Assembly: GCA_015501055.1 (NCBI GenBank)
Contig: JADNYV010000447.1
Location: forward strand, 1 to 27,926
Source of the DNA: Mucidula mucida
Taxonomy: Eukaryota > Basidiomycota > Agaricomycetes > Agaricales > Physalacriaceae
Direction: 5' to 3'
Length of the DNA stretch: 27,926 bases
The notes beneath the pieces are model-generated. The model was not told where the DNA came from. It worked only from the letters and a program-made list of their open reading frames with translations, and did no database searches. Each line of letters starts with the position of its first letter. Position 1 is the stretch's first letter. The position numbers and the translations under genes are program-made. Of this stretch, positions 1-9,109 are shown one piece after another.

Positions 1-39
1 ATGGAGCGACTCTGGCGCAGAATGGAACTTGCGCCTTAA
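1..39 (+). CDS. 3' end of Gypsy pol (inner copy, partial)
   Basis: The first 13 codons in the window, from the left edge to a TAA at 37-39, match the last codons of the two other pol copies (ending 4742 and 14558). This is therefore the C-terminal tail, beyond the chromodomain, of a Ty3/Gypsy polyprotein whose body lies left of the window. It is followed by the same purine tract and by LTR A, so it belongs to the element whose 3' LTR is LTR A. Confidence 0.85.
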   Translation: MERLWRRMELAP

Positions 40-47
40 GGAGGGGG
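38..47 (+). other. Polypurine tract of inner Gypsy copy
   Basis: AAGGAGGGGG lies three bases before the LTR start. The same tract precedes LTR B (4741-4750) and LTR D (14557-14566). In LTR retrotransposons such a tract primes plus-strand DNA synthesis. The role is inferred from position and composition. Confidence 0.75.
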
Positions 48-429
48 TGATGTTATGAATCGCCATATTTTCACATTTTCACATCTTATCATATCTTATC
101 GGGACCCTTGTCTTATCAACCAACGGACCGTTTCATCATCTGTTTCGTCACCGATCATACCCCTTTTCATTACCGAAGCCGTACTCATGTCGGACACACG
201 CCCAACACATGGATGACATCATACATGCCGATACCTCATGGACTCCCTATTGTATACACACCGCCGACACTCGTAGCACACATGGTCGTTTCAGTATTAT
301 TACTTACATGCAGTCACCACTCGTATTTAATGGTTTCACGGACTAGTAGCATACAACACTGGGTCAAGGGCGTGGAGCATCCCTAGTGGAAACACGTATG
401 GACAAGGAGCTTCAAACACAGACTTACTA

Positions 430-437
430 GTATATAA
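430..437. repeat. Left 8-bp target duplication of hAT
   Basis: GTATATAA, identical to 2604-2611. It contains the LTR TATA box (compare 8959-8966 in intact LTR C). Confidence 0.9.
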
Positions 438-660
438 TAGAGTCGGACGCGAGTATAGAATAAAAAAAGTACTCACGAATAAACTCATACTCATCATGCA
501 AGCCAAGAGTATACTCGCACGTGAGTAGAGTAGAGTCTAGAGTCTATGGTGAGTCTAGAGTTTCAGTTTGGGGCCACGAATACTCGATAGACTCATACTC
601 ATAAATATTCGTGAATACTCATGAGTATTCTTATATTCGTGAGTATTCGTGAGTATTCAG
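438..660. repeat. Left subterminal GAGTA/TACTC motif cluster
   Basis: About 220 bp inside the left end is packed with ACTC, GAGTA and CGTGAGTATTCG words in both orientations, for example around 596-658. A similar cluster lies inside the right end (2405-2603). Subterminal repeats bind transposase in several hAT elements. That role is an inference here. Confidence 0.65.
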
Positions 661-689
661 CTCCTAATATATATTTTTTGAACAAAATG

Positions 690-770
690 AACCCCGTGAG
701 CATTGAACCCACGGAGCTCAGCCATTTCTGTGCATCAGCACAACAACGAGTATAACCACTGCGCCAAAAG
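690..770 (-). other. tRNA-like (pol III A/B box) segment inside hAT
   Basis: Read on the minus strand, the segment holds TGGCGCAGTGGTTA (an A-box-like match at 753-766) and GGGTTCAATGC (a B-box-like match at 700-710). The latter sits in a T-arm-like hairpin GTGGG/CTCAC with a 7-nt loop TTCAATG. The acceptor arm and D stem do not pair well, so this is not a working tRNA gene by eye. It may be a degenerate tRNA or a tRNA-derived SINE head carried by the element. A chance match is also possible. Confidence 0.25.
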
Positions 771-819
771 GGCATATTCATTATACAATTTCAGTCCAGA
801 TCACACATAATTAGGTAAA

Positions 820-2346
820 ATGCCATTAGCAAAAAAAAGGACAAAGGCCATGAAGGCCATACAAAATGTTGTGCTACAAACAAACCTGATGCGAGTACTG
901 TTGCGAAGCGACGCATACGACGCATCAGGTGAAGAGTATGATACATCTAATATACAAAAAAACTACAAAATCGTCCACAAAAACGAATACTCTACAGTCC
1001 GTGAGGAAGAAGGTTTCAAGGTATGTTCTTTATTGTGTTCGGTTTTTATTGTCTCATGACATTTGCAGCGTCTCCAACGTGCGACAGTGCTTCTCTCGTC
1101 GAGCAAGTACTCCACGCTGCACGAAGTCATTCCCGTGTTCGACCTGCTCACCAAGGGTCTCGAGAAGCAGCTGCTTCGAACGGACATCCCCGTCGTGGTC
1201 CGCAAGGCTGTCCAGCGCGGCCTCATCGTTCTGGACAAGTATTACTCCAAAACGGATGATTCCGTGATGTGGAAGACTGCGATGCGTGAGTTTTCTCTCT
1301 TTTGGTTCAACCGCTTGTTAATTTTTGGTTTAGTGCTACACCCGAAGCATCGCGGGCACTACTTCACGAATCAGAAGTGGGAGCAGGCGTGGATCGATAC
1401 CGCTGTCAGCGCCGCTCGCAAAGTCTGGCAAGAGGATTACAAGCCACTCATCAAGGCAGTCCCACCTCCGCCCGAGGTTGATTCGGACGACGACGCCTAC
1501 GATATCTATGCTGCAGTTCATTCCTTCCCAGCCGTGTCTCAGACAGATCCATTCGATGCTTTTATTTCAGCGGACGCCACGGATGACGATGGAATCGATT
1601 ACTGGGTTTCGAAGTCCGCACCGCACAATGCGGAGTTTATCACCCCACAACAAGCCCTTGCCCGGATGGCTCTCGACTTCTTGAGCTGTCCCGCCACTAG
1701 TACTGATGTCGAACGACTCTTCTCGCACAGTGGTCTTGTCGTCTCCAAACGACGACACAATCTCGCTGCGGACTCAATTCGAGAGACCACGATACTTGGA
1801 CAGTGGCTTGCCATTGAGGATCTTGTCCCCGAGCAGAAGATTGCGAAGTTCTTGCACAATCGGAAGTTACGGAAGAAGGATTTGAATGAGGACCTCTCGA
1901 CCGACTGGACGGATTCGGATGCAGACGCAGACGGAGGTGACGATTCCTCGGAGGATGCTGCACCGATGGATGTTTCCGATTCAGAGGTGGAGGTTGTCGA
2001 GGAGGTTGTCGAGGAGGATGAGGTTGTCGAGGAGGACGAGGTGGTTGACGAGGATGAGGTGGTTGACGAGGATGGGGATGATGTTGAGGAGAACTTGTGG
2101 ACCAAGAGGAAGGGGAAGGGCAAGGCTGTTGCACAGTCGGAGGAGATGGACTTTTCTGATTTCCGCGATGGTATGGATCCTGTCTCAGAGTTTGACACGG
2201 GTCATGATGGTGATGTTGAGATTGACGATGATGACGATGATCTCTATGAAACGATTGAGCAGGTAGTTTTGGTTCGACGGCGCAAGCCTGCTTCTTCACC
2301 TCAGGATACTACTGATATGGATGCTACTGATATGGATATAACTTGA
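820..2346 (+). CDS. hAT transposase, C-terminal part, three exons
   Basis: Proposed exons are 820-1020, 1069-1285 and 1334-2346, joined in frame by two 48-nt introns (GTATGT...TTGCAG and GTGAGT...GTTTAG), giving 476 aa. The second intron is a multiple of three without a stop, so it reads through unspliced. After exon 1, which is not recognised, the protein shows the order typical of the hAT C-terminal half: LHEVIPVFDLL, then LHPKHRGHYF, then the dimerisation region with CPATSTDVERLFS and SKRRHNL. The tail after about 1895 is extremely acidic, with VVEEDEVVDEDE-type repeats and a basic patch KRKGKGK. The N-terminal zinc finger and the first catalytic Asp regions are absent, so catalysis is unlikely. 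The start codon at 820 is only a guess. Confidence 0.75.
1984..2088 (+). repeat. In-frame minisatellite coding acidic VVEEDE/VVDEDE repeats
   Basis: Tandem units related to GAGGTTGTCGAGGAGGAC, 15-18 bp long, occur within the transposase reading frame and keep the frame open. They code the acidic tail of the protein. Confidence 0.75.
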
Positions 2347-2404
2347 TACACTTACGACCTACTTACTTTAATCTTCACTGTCTTTATGTTTGAATTTGCT
2401 TGCT

Positions 2405-2603
2405 GATACGTGAGTATACTCGAGTATACTCGGATCGTACTCGAGTACTCGAATACTCGAGACTCATGAAGTACTCTCGAGTAGAGTAGATATTCGAGTA
2501 GAGTCTCGAGTGAAGACTCGAGTCTTGAGTATTGGGTTTGAGGTAAGAGTTACTCATACGATGAGTCCGAATATACTCGAGTATGGACTCGTGTCCATCT
2601 CTA
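2405..2603. repeat. Right subterminal GAGTA/TACTC motif cluster
   Basis: Repeated CTCGAGTA and TACTCGA words in both orientations form small palindromes between the transposase stop codon and the right terminal repeat. They mirror the cluster at 438-660. Confidence 0.65.
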
Positions 2604-2611
2604 GTATATAA
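2604..2611. repeat. Right 8-bp target duplication of hAT
   Basis: GTATATAA, identical to 430-437. LTR A sequence resumes straight after it. Confidence 0.9.
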
Positions 2612-2753
2612 GCAGTAGTGTAGTATCATTGTACTTTAGTTCCGATCTCGTTTATACACCTGGCCTAGCCTAGTCTTACGAACGCGAACATTTTCTCTTT
2701 CAGTTCTTGCTGTGGTACCTGGTTGAGTCTCGTGGCTTAGTCAGTCGCTAACA

Positions 2754-4742
2754 CCAGTAGCCTTTCGGTCTCGCGCGCTGAACGAAGTAGAGCGCAACTA
2801 TGAGATCTATGACAAAGAGATGATGGCTATCATGGACTCAATTGATGACTGGAGGCAGTATCTTCTAGGAGCAAAGGAAACGGTGGAGGTGTTTACTGAT
2901 CATCAAAACCTCCAGTACTTCCGGAAGCCACAGAAGTTGAATCGGAGGCAGGCGAGATGGGTTACGGAGTTGGCGGAGTATGACATACAGATGATTCACA
3001 AGCCGGGCAAGACAATGGGGAAAGCTGATGCCTTGTCAAGGATGACAGGCCTTGAGAAGGGGGAAAAAGATAACAAAAACATCATTTTACTAAAACCGGA
3101 GTTTTTTATATCACAAATTCAATTTTCTTTACATACAGTAGCTACACCGGAGGACGAATTACTTAACAAAATCAAACAAAGAAAAGGAAACAAGGAGAGA
3201 TACGTACAAAAAGCATTAGAAACCAAAGAAAAAGGATGGGAAGAGAAGGAAAATGGACTTATTATGTGGAAAGACCGTATTTACATATCGAAGGACAAGG
3301 AATTGCGGGGAAAAGTTATTGGAATGCATCATGATGCACAGCTTGCAGGGCATCCGGGACGGTACAAGACTCTCAAGTTGATCACACGCACCTATTGGTG
3401 GCCAGGAATTAGCCGAGACGTCCGCGAATACGTGGAAGGGTGTCAAAAGTGCCAAGTTACAAAGTCACATCGCACAAAACCGGCAGCACCCCTCCATCCT
3501 ATAGACGTACCAAGCGAACCATGGGAGAAAGTTGGGACGGACATGATCGGCGAGTTGCCGGAGTCGGGAGGATACAATGCGATCAGCACATTTGTGGACC
3601 ATTTCACAAAGCGGTTACGCATTATACCAACACACACCACCCTGACGTCAGAAGGCATGGCTCGTATTTACCGCGATCGAATCTTCCCCATACATGGATT
3701 GCCGCGACAGATGATACACGATCGAGGTCCGCAATACCACTCGCGTTTCATGAAGGAGTTATACCGGCTGTTGGGCATTGAAGGGAACTTCACAACGGCG
3801 TACCATCCACAGGCAAATGGGCAAACAGAACGGTTGAACCAAGAGATAGAACATTTCTTACGGTTATTCGTCAATTATCATCAGAACAACTGGCATGAAT
3901 GGTTACCCTCTGCCGAATTCGTTTACAACGATCGGGTACACTCAGCAACCAAGGTTACTCCGTTCTTTGCAGACATGGGCAGACACCCCTACAAAGGCAC
4001 CGCTCCAAAAACGGCATCGAGAAACGAGACTGCGCAGGAGTTTGCTGACGGCATGAGGAAAACATGGGACGAAGTAGGGTCGGCATTGAAGATGGCAAAA
4101 GAGGACATGAAACGGTTTTATGACAGGAAGCGGACAGACGCAGTAGAGTACAAGGAGGGCGACAAAGTATGGCTGGAAGGGACGAATCTCAGCACGGACC
4201 GACCAATGAAGAAGCTTGATGACAAACGCTTTGGGCCGTTCAAAGTGATCAAAAAAGTCGGGACAAGCTCTTACAAGCTCCAGATTCCTCACACGTGGAA
4301 AAGCATCCATCCCGTGTTCAATGAGACCCTGCTGACGCCTTACCACGAGCCGCAATTTCCGACGCAACCCCGAGACACGCGTCCACCACCTGTGCTGGAA
4401 GGAGCCGAACCGGAATGGGAGGTTGAGAAAGTGGTGAATTCCCGGAAGTACCGCGGAGGTTTTCAATACAAGGTTCACTGGAAGGGTTATGGCACACACG
4501 AGCAGACATGGGAACCAGCATGCAATCTCAAAAATGCCGACGAAGCCATCAGTAATTTCCACCAACAATATCTGAACAAGCCGAAGCCACCCGCGCTTGC
4601 TCGCATTGAAGTCCCCATGTCGCAATTTCCATCACATCTATTCCGACCCATGCCACCGCCGGATACCGAACCCCTTGACGTCATGTTACCCTCTGCAGCC
4701 CTCATGGAGCGACTCTGGTGCAGAATGGAACTTGCGCCTTAA
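2754..4742 (+). CDS. Gypsy pol fragment: RNase H, integrase, chromodomain
   Basis: The open frame runs in phase from the LTR A junction (2754) to TAA at 4740-4742; the first ATG is at 2820 (640 aa). It begins inside RNase H (PVAFRSRALNEVE) and matches the full copy from 12579 onward at about 99%. Seen in order, numbered from the 2820 ATG: RNase H residues D of FTDHQNL and KADALSR; the integrase HHCC finger (MHHDAQLAGH ... CQKC); the DDE core with Asp241, Asp301 and Glu337 (spacing D-35-E); a GPF module (KRFGPFKVI); and a chromodomain near residues 531-585 (WEVEKVVNSRK ... YKVHWKGY ... TWEP). Unlike the full copy it has no frame break. Gag, protease and reverse transcriptase are missing here; if LTR A belongs to a nested element, they would lie left of the window. 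Confidence 0.92.
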   Translation, partial: PVAFRSRALNEVERNYEIYDKEMMAIMDSIDDWRQYLLGAKETVEVFTDHQNLQYFRKPQKLNRRQARWVTELAEYDIQMIHKPGKTMGKADALSRMTGLEKGEKDNKNIILLKPEFFISQIQFSLHTVATPEDELLNKIKQRKGNKERYVQKALETKEKGWEEKENGLIMWKDRIYISKDKELRGKVIGMHHDAQLAGHPGRYKTLKLITRTYWWPGISRDVREYVEGCQKCQVTKSHRTKPAAPLHPIDVPSEPWEKVGTDMIGELPESGGYNAISTFVDHFTKRLRIIPTHTTLTSEGMARIYRDRIFPIHGLPRQMIHDRGPQYHSRFMKELYRLLGIEGNFTTAYHPQANGQTERLNQEIEHFLRLFVNYHQNNWHEWLPSAEFVYNDRVHSATKVTPFFADMGRHPYKGTAPKTASRNETAQEFADGMRKTWDEVGSALKMAKEDMKRFYDRKRTDAVEYKEGDKVWLEGTNLSTDRPMKKLDDKRFGPFKVIKKVGTSSYKLQIPHTWKSIHPVFNETLLTPYHEPQFPTQPRDTRPPPVLEGAEPEWEVEKVVNSRKYRGGFQYKVHWKGYGTHEQTWEPACNLKNADEAISNFHQQYLNKPKPPALARIEVPMSQFPSHLFRPMPPPDTEPLDVMLPSAALMERLWCRMELAP

Positions 4743-4750
4743 GGAGGGGG
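4741..4750 (+). other. Polypurine tract before LTR B
   Basis: AAGGAGGGGG, overlapping the pol stop codon and ending three bases before the LTR, identical to the tract before LTRs A and D. Confidence 0.75.
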
Positions 4751-4753
4751 TGA

Positions 4754-5282
4754 TGTTATGAATCGCCATATTTTCACATTTTCAATCTTATCATATCTTA
4801 TCGGGGGGCTTGTCTTATCAACCAATGGATTGTTTCATCATCTGTTTCGTCACCGATCATACTCCTTTTTATTACCAAAGCTGTACTCATGTCGGACACA
4901 CACCCAACACATGGATGACATCATACATGCCGATACCTCATGGACTCCCTATTGTATACACACCGCCGACACTCGTAGCACACATGGTCGTTTCAGTATT
5001 ATTACTTACATGCAGTTATCACTCGTATTTAATGGTTTCACGGACTAGTAGCATACAACACTGGGTCAAGGGCGTGGAGCATCCCTAGAGGAAACGTGTA
5101 TGGACAAGGAGTCCCAAACACAGGCTTACTAGTATATAAGCAGTAGGGTAGTATCATTGTACTTTAGTTCTGATCTCGTTTATACACCTGGCCTAGCCTA
5201 GTCTTATGAACACGAACACTTTCTTCCTTAGTTTCTTGCTGTGGTACCTGGTTGAGTCTCGTGGCTTAGTCAGTCGCTAACA
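4754..5282 (+). repeat. LTR B, 3' LTR of the outer Gypsy copy (529 bp)
   Basis: Begins TGTTATGAAT and ends CGCTAACA. It has a TATATAA box near 5132-5138 and, about 27 bp downstream, TAGTTCTGATCT at 5165-5176, the exact reverse complement of the primer-binding site found after LTR C. The 3' part (CTTATGAACACGAACACTTTCTTCCTTAG) is of the LTR C type. The five bases after it are CATGA. The matching duplication should lie beyond the left end of the window. Confidence 0.93.
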
Positions 5283-8200
5283 CATGAACGAGGATGAACC
5301 GGCACAAACATCAATGCGCGACAAGGTAAAGGCGGCCACCATTAAAGAGAAGGCAAAGAAAGACAAGAAGAAGGACAGAAAGGATAAGGACGACACCCTG
5401 AACGCGCCCGCGCTATGGCTCTTAATCCGTCAAGTCAATGTTCGCTGCAACACCGACACATTGAAGACAGGATCTAGACTGGTCAACCTTCCTGGTGTGT
5501 ATAACATAACTTTAGGAAATCAGTGCTCATAGCTTTGCTTAGGTGTTGCTGATGCTAACACTGCTTATAACGACATTACAAAAGACTATATGAAAAAGTG
5601 TCAGTGCATTTGGATTCTTGTGCCAATCACTAGAGCGGTCAACGACAAGACCACAAGAGGTAAGTGTTTCTTGATTCTATAATCTAACAAGCTCTGACCT
5701 ATATTGCAGATCTCTTAGGAGATGCCTTTAAGATGCAGTTAATGAGTAAGTCGCCTTTCTCCATAATGATTGACTGGTGCTTACTCTTTGTGTAATGGGT
5801 ACATTTTGTGAAGCATCTTCGAGATTTTAACTAATAATGACTCACGCACTACGCAGATGGAAAGTAGATTGATGTTTCAATTCCATCATAAGCCCTTTTT
5901 CATAATATTTATTAGCTACAACAATCACTCTATCACCTTTATTGGTATGTGTGAACCATGATCAAATTGTATTTGTAGCACTCATCGAATATATAGCAAG
6001 TAAATGCGATGATATATTGTGTATAGAAGTAATTAGTGCATTATAACTCAATAATGATGAGGGCTTAGAAAACATTAAAGAGCAAATTGAGAATAATGTG
6101 GACAAAACACAGGGCCTCAAGAAGGAGAAGACAATTGTAGAGTGAGCCCTCAAAGGTATGTGACTCCTTTGTTATATGCCTTTAACTTGAACTTAGATAT
6201 TAGTCATTGACGAAGAACTCAAGGACGAGCGAGCTATCCAGAAGGAACTTGAAGCCCATTTTAAAGCTCTCAAAAATGGCGAAGAGTTTACACCCATGTT
6301 GACCGCCAAAAATAAGAAGGTCACAGATTTTAAAAGGAAGAATAGTTGTTGTGGCAAGAAAGGGAAGTCAAAGTGTTAATGGAGCGTTAATAATGAGGAT
6401 AATTTGGAGGCTGAGGAGTCCGATGGTGGTTAGTCCAACAGCAAAGCAGAATTAGATGCCTTAAATTCTGATTCCAATGGTGATGATTCTGATTCCAATA
6501 GCTCAGACAACAAGCTCTCCAACTCAAAGAGTGGCTCAAACTTGGGGCCTGAGGAAATGGATAATAAAGAGCCGACCCCTGAGACACTCAAGTCAAAAAT
6601 TACGGCAAGCAAGACAAAGGTCAAGGATTTACAAGGATGCCAGTCTGAGGCCCATAAACAGAAGAAGACTCTTGGGGATCAACTTGCAACCCTCAAGAAG
6701 CAGCACATAATTTTATAGAAACAGAAAAATGCTTTTTACTTCCTCAAATGTTCTGAGGTATGCTTCTCAGCTCTCTACCAAGTGTTGGACTAATATATGA
6801 TTAGTTCTTGTGCAACATGCTTAAAGAGGATTTCTGCACCAGTTTAAGGACCTCAATGGTATATTCTGCTTTTGGGAATGAGTTTAAAATTGATAACTGA
6901 TCTTTCCTCAAATGCTGCGGCGGAAGAGAACAATCCAGACAACTTTGACCCCACCGTTAGCCACTAAGATGTGTACTTTGCTATATCTGCACTTGGTTTA
7001 ATGTAATAATGAACTTCAGACTACGACAAAATCAACCTTCCAGTCTTTACTTGTTCTAGCCGCAATTATATTTGCCTTACCGGTGAGGTTGTTGTCATAC
7101 AAATCCATTTCCACAATTCATGTCTGGGTTAGGTTAAGTCAGCAGTGACAGAGATCCAACCTGCATCTCCAACAACCAGGACACCAGTATTCTCGCTCAA
7201 GCGCAGTGTCAAAGCCTTTTTCAAACATTTAAAAACTTTCTCTGCATCCGTGCAAGCCTACATTAAAGGTATTTGTGGTGTTACCCCAGCCGATTGCGAG
7301 GCTCTTTGTGAGAAATGGGAGACTGCCAAAGACAATGCTTCTAAAGACAAAGAGGACCCATACAGCATGCAGCTGGACAATGATTCTTTGCTGCCATTCT
7401 TGGGGGTAGGCAGTCTGACCTGCTCTACACCATGAAGGAGAAGTCTCCAAGGTTGACAAATCTGGACAGCCTATCGGCATCACACCACACCTCACAAAGG
7501 TTTAAATTCTGCCTTCTAACTGATATTGATCATTCAAACAATTCATCAACAGGAGTTCACCACTGTCATCAAGAAGAACATCAACAACTGAAGGCAATCT
7601 TTTGTGATGAATTGGAAGAAAAGTGTCAAGTCAGCGCCGCTAATGTCAGTCCACTTGGTGCAATCCTGAGCATTACTAAACATTGTACAGGCTGCTGCTT
7701 CTGCCGTTGCCACATCTGACAAAGTTGCCGCATCTATGCATTGGCAAACATATTGTGCTAGTAAGCATTCTCTTCTGTTGATAAAGTTTTGCACGCTAAC
7801 CTTAGCCGTAGCGCTTTGTCATCATGATTCTTGGCGTCAAGATCTGAATGTTGAACTTTTAACCCCCTTCACAAAGAACATCGCTAGTTTGTGGGGTAAA
7901 TTGTTTAAAACAGATCTGTTTCAGGCCTTCCAAGAAGCCACATTGGCTACTATTAAGAAACTCCTTGTTGACTTTGAGTCGTCAGCAACGTTTGTTTTAT
8001 CAAACCTCTTTAAATCTTCTGTAATCTTGACTGGTGCCTTAGGACTTCTTCCACTAATACATTGAGGAACACAAGGACAATATCTTTGAAAATGGTGCAG
8101 ATGTCATTATGGAGCAACTCAACACTGCTGCAGCTTTGGTTGGCAGTGGCCTTGCTGAGTCTCTTGGACAGCTTGCACAAAAGGTATGGCCTAGAGTTCT

Positions 8201-8405
8201 ACCCTTGTGCATAAGAAGTCTTGAGGTTAACCTTGCTATCCTTTGGGAAGGTGGCAACAACAATGTGAAGCAAGCACAGGCCAGAGATGCCGTTGTCAAG
8301 GACATTGATTCAATCTCTTGACAGGTAGAACTGTGGCGTGCATCAGAGAAGGCAAAGTGGGAGCATAACAAAAGACAGAAACTGCAGGAAGCCCAGGGAG
8401 GATGA
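5283..8405 (+). pseudogene. Decayed SLIP-GC-like (dynamin-type) GTPase gene, 5' part missing
   Basis: Pieces in all three frames, linked by recognisable GT-AG introns (for example 5651-5709), match in order a large P-loop GTPase family common in Agaricomycetes and often named nuclear GTPase SLIP-GC. Visible: a Lys-rich start (KEKAKKDKKKDRK), a G3-type LPGVADAN spanning the first intron, KKCQCIWILVPITRAV, a G4-type SKCDD near 5999-6013, an acidic Ser/Asp-rich coiled region (6400-6700), FDPTV and NLPVFTCSSRNY (about 6940-7065), SWRQDLN (about 7830-7850), VNLAILWEG (8228-8254), and an end near KRQKLQEAQGG with TGA at 8403-8405. In-frame stops include 5865-5867, 6044-6046, 6143-6145 and 6377-6379. 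The P-loop (G1) half is absent because LTR B abuts the gene at 5283. It is therefore a dead gene, probably split by the Gypsy insertion. Confidence 0.8.
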
Positions 8406-8574
8406 ACATCAGTATGATCGTCTCGTCAAAGACTTTCTTGTGGAGGATACAGAGATGAATTGATGGGTGGTTGATGTTTGCTTTTGTTCTGCTTTGTTAT
8501 CATTATTTCCAGTTTGGAATATCATAGTTAGCCTAGGGCTGTATACTGTACTAACGCGACCGTAAGTTCACGGC

Positions 8575-8579
8575 ATGTT
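8575..8579. repeat. Left 5-bp target duplication ATGTT
   Basis: Identical to 15099-15103 on the other side of the element. Confidence 0.93.
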
Positions 8580-9109
8580 TGTTATGAATCGCCATATTTT
8601 CACACTTTCACATCTTATCATATCTTATCGGGGGCCTTGTCTTATCAACCAACGGACTGTTTCATTATCTGTTTCATCACCGATCATACCCCTTTTCATT
8701 ACCGAAGCCGTACTCATGTCGGACATACGTCCAACACATGGATGACATCATACATGCCGATACCTCATGGACTCCCTATTGTATACACACCGCCGACACT
8801 CGTAGCACACATGGTTGTTTCAGTATTATTACTTACATGCAGTTACCACTCGTATTTAATGGTTTCACGGACTAGTAGCATACAACACTGGGTCAAGGGC
8901 GTGGAGCATCCCTAGAGGAAACGTGTATGGACAAGGAGTCCCAAACACAGACTTACTAGTATATAAGCAGTAGGGTAGTATCATTGTACTTTAGTTCCAA
9001 TCTCGTTTATACATCTGGCCTAGCCTAGTCTTATGAACACAAACGCTTTCTTCCTTAGTTTCTTGCTGTGGTACCTGGTTGAGTCTCGTGGCTTAGTCAG
9101 TCGCTAACA
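8580..9109 (+). repeat. LTR C, 5' LTR of the full element (530 bp)
   Basis: Starts TGTTATGAAT, ends CGCTAACA. TATATAA lies at 8960-8966. Against LTR D I count roughly 17 differences by eye, including a cluster in the last 100 bp where C is of the LTR B type and D of the LTR A type. Confidence 0.95.
8960..9003 (+). promoter_or_regulatory. LTR C core promoter: TATA box and predicted mRNA start
   Basis: TATATAA at 8960-8966 is followed 27 bp later by AGTTCCAATCT (8993-9003). In the self-priming model the mRNA would start at this A. The equivalent spot in LTR D is 14983-14993 and in LTR B 5166-5176. The start site is inferred from TATA spacing and from complementarity to the binding site at 9112. 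Confidence 0.6.

Larger units (their letters stand above)
438..2603 (+). mobile_element. hAT DNA transposon, 2166 bp, internally truncated
   Basis: The element is flanked by exact 8-bp direct repeats GTATATAA (430-437 and 2604-2611), the target-site length typical of hAT elements. Its ends are imperfect terminal inverted repeats: left TAGAGTCGGACGCGAGT, right read inward TAGAGATGGACACGAGT. Both ends hold dense GAGTA/TACTC motifs. It encodes the C-terminal part of a hAT transposase on the plus strand. The usual BED finger and most of the RNase-H-like catalytic domain are not visible, so it is probably a deletion derivative needing transposase in trans. The target is the TATA box of LTR A. Confidence 0.9.
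51..2753 (+). repeat. LTR A, 3' LTR split by a hAT insertion
   Basis: The LTR starts TGTTATGAAT and ends CGCTAACA, with short inverted ends TGTTA/TAACA, as in LTRs B, C and D. Sequence 51-437 matches the 5' three quarters and 2604-2753 continues it. The block between is a hAT element. Rejoined with one copy of the 8-bp duplication, the LTR is about 530 bp like the others. Its 3' part (CTTACGAAC, TTTCTCTTTCAG) matches LTR D better than B or C. The base after 2753 is not the usual leader sequence but the RNase H part of pol, suggesting this is a 3' LTR next to target DNA. Confidence 0.9.

Noticed and set aside
108..386. A 92-codon open frame (start MSYQPTD) repeated at 4810-5088, 8637-8915 and 14627-14905
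   Set aside because: It lies inside the U3 part of all four LTRs, upstream of the TATA box. It stays open because the LTRs are nearly identical, and it resembles no protein family I know.
438..660. Repeated GAGTA words as a CRISPR-like array or telomeric repeat
   Set aside because: Units are irregular, occur in both orientations and lie inside transposon ends; nothing fits repeat-spacer structure or telomere units.
1599..2299. Two 200-codon antisense frames rich in Ser or His/Pro
   Set aside because: They are complements of the acidic repeat tail of the hAT transposase; low-complexity shadow frames.
3942..4625. 227-codon antisense frame, also at 13758-14441
   Set aside because: It is the shadow of the integrase-chromodomain coding strand, which has clear catalytic motifs.
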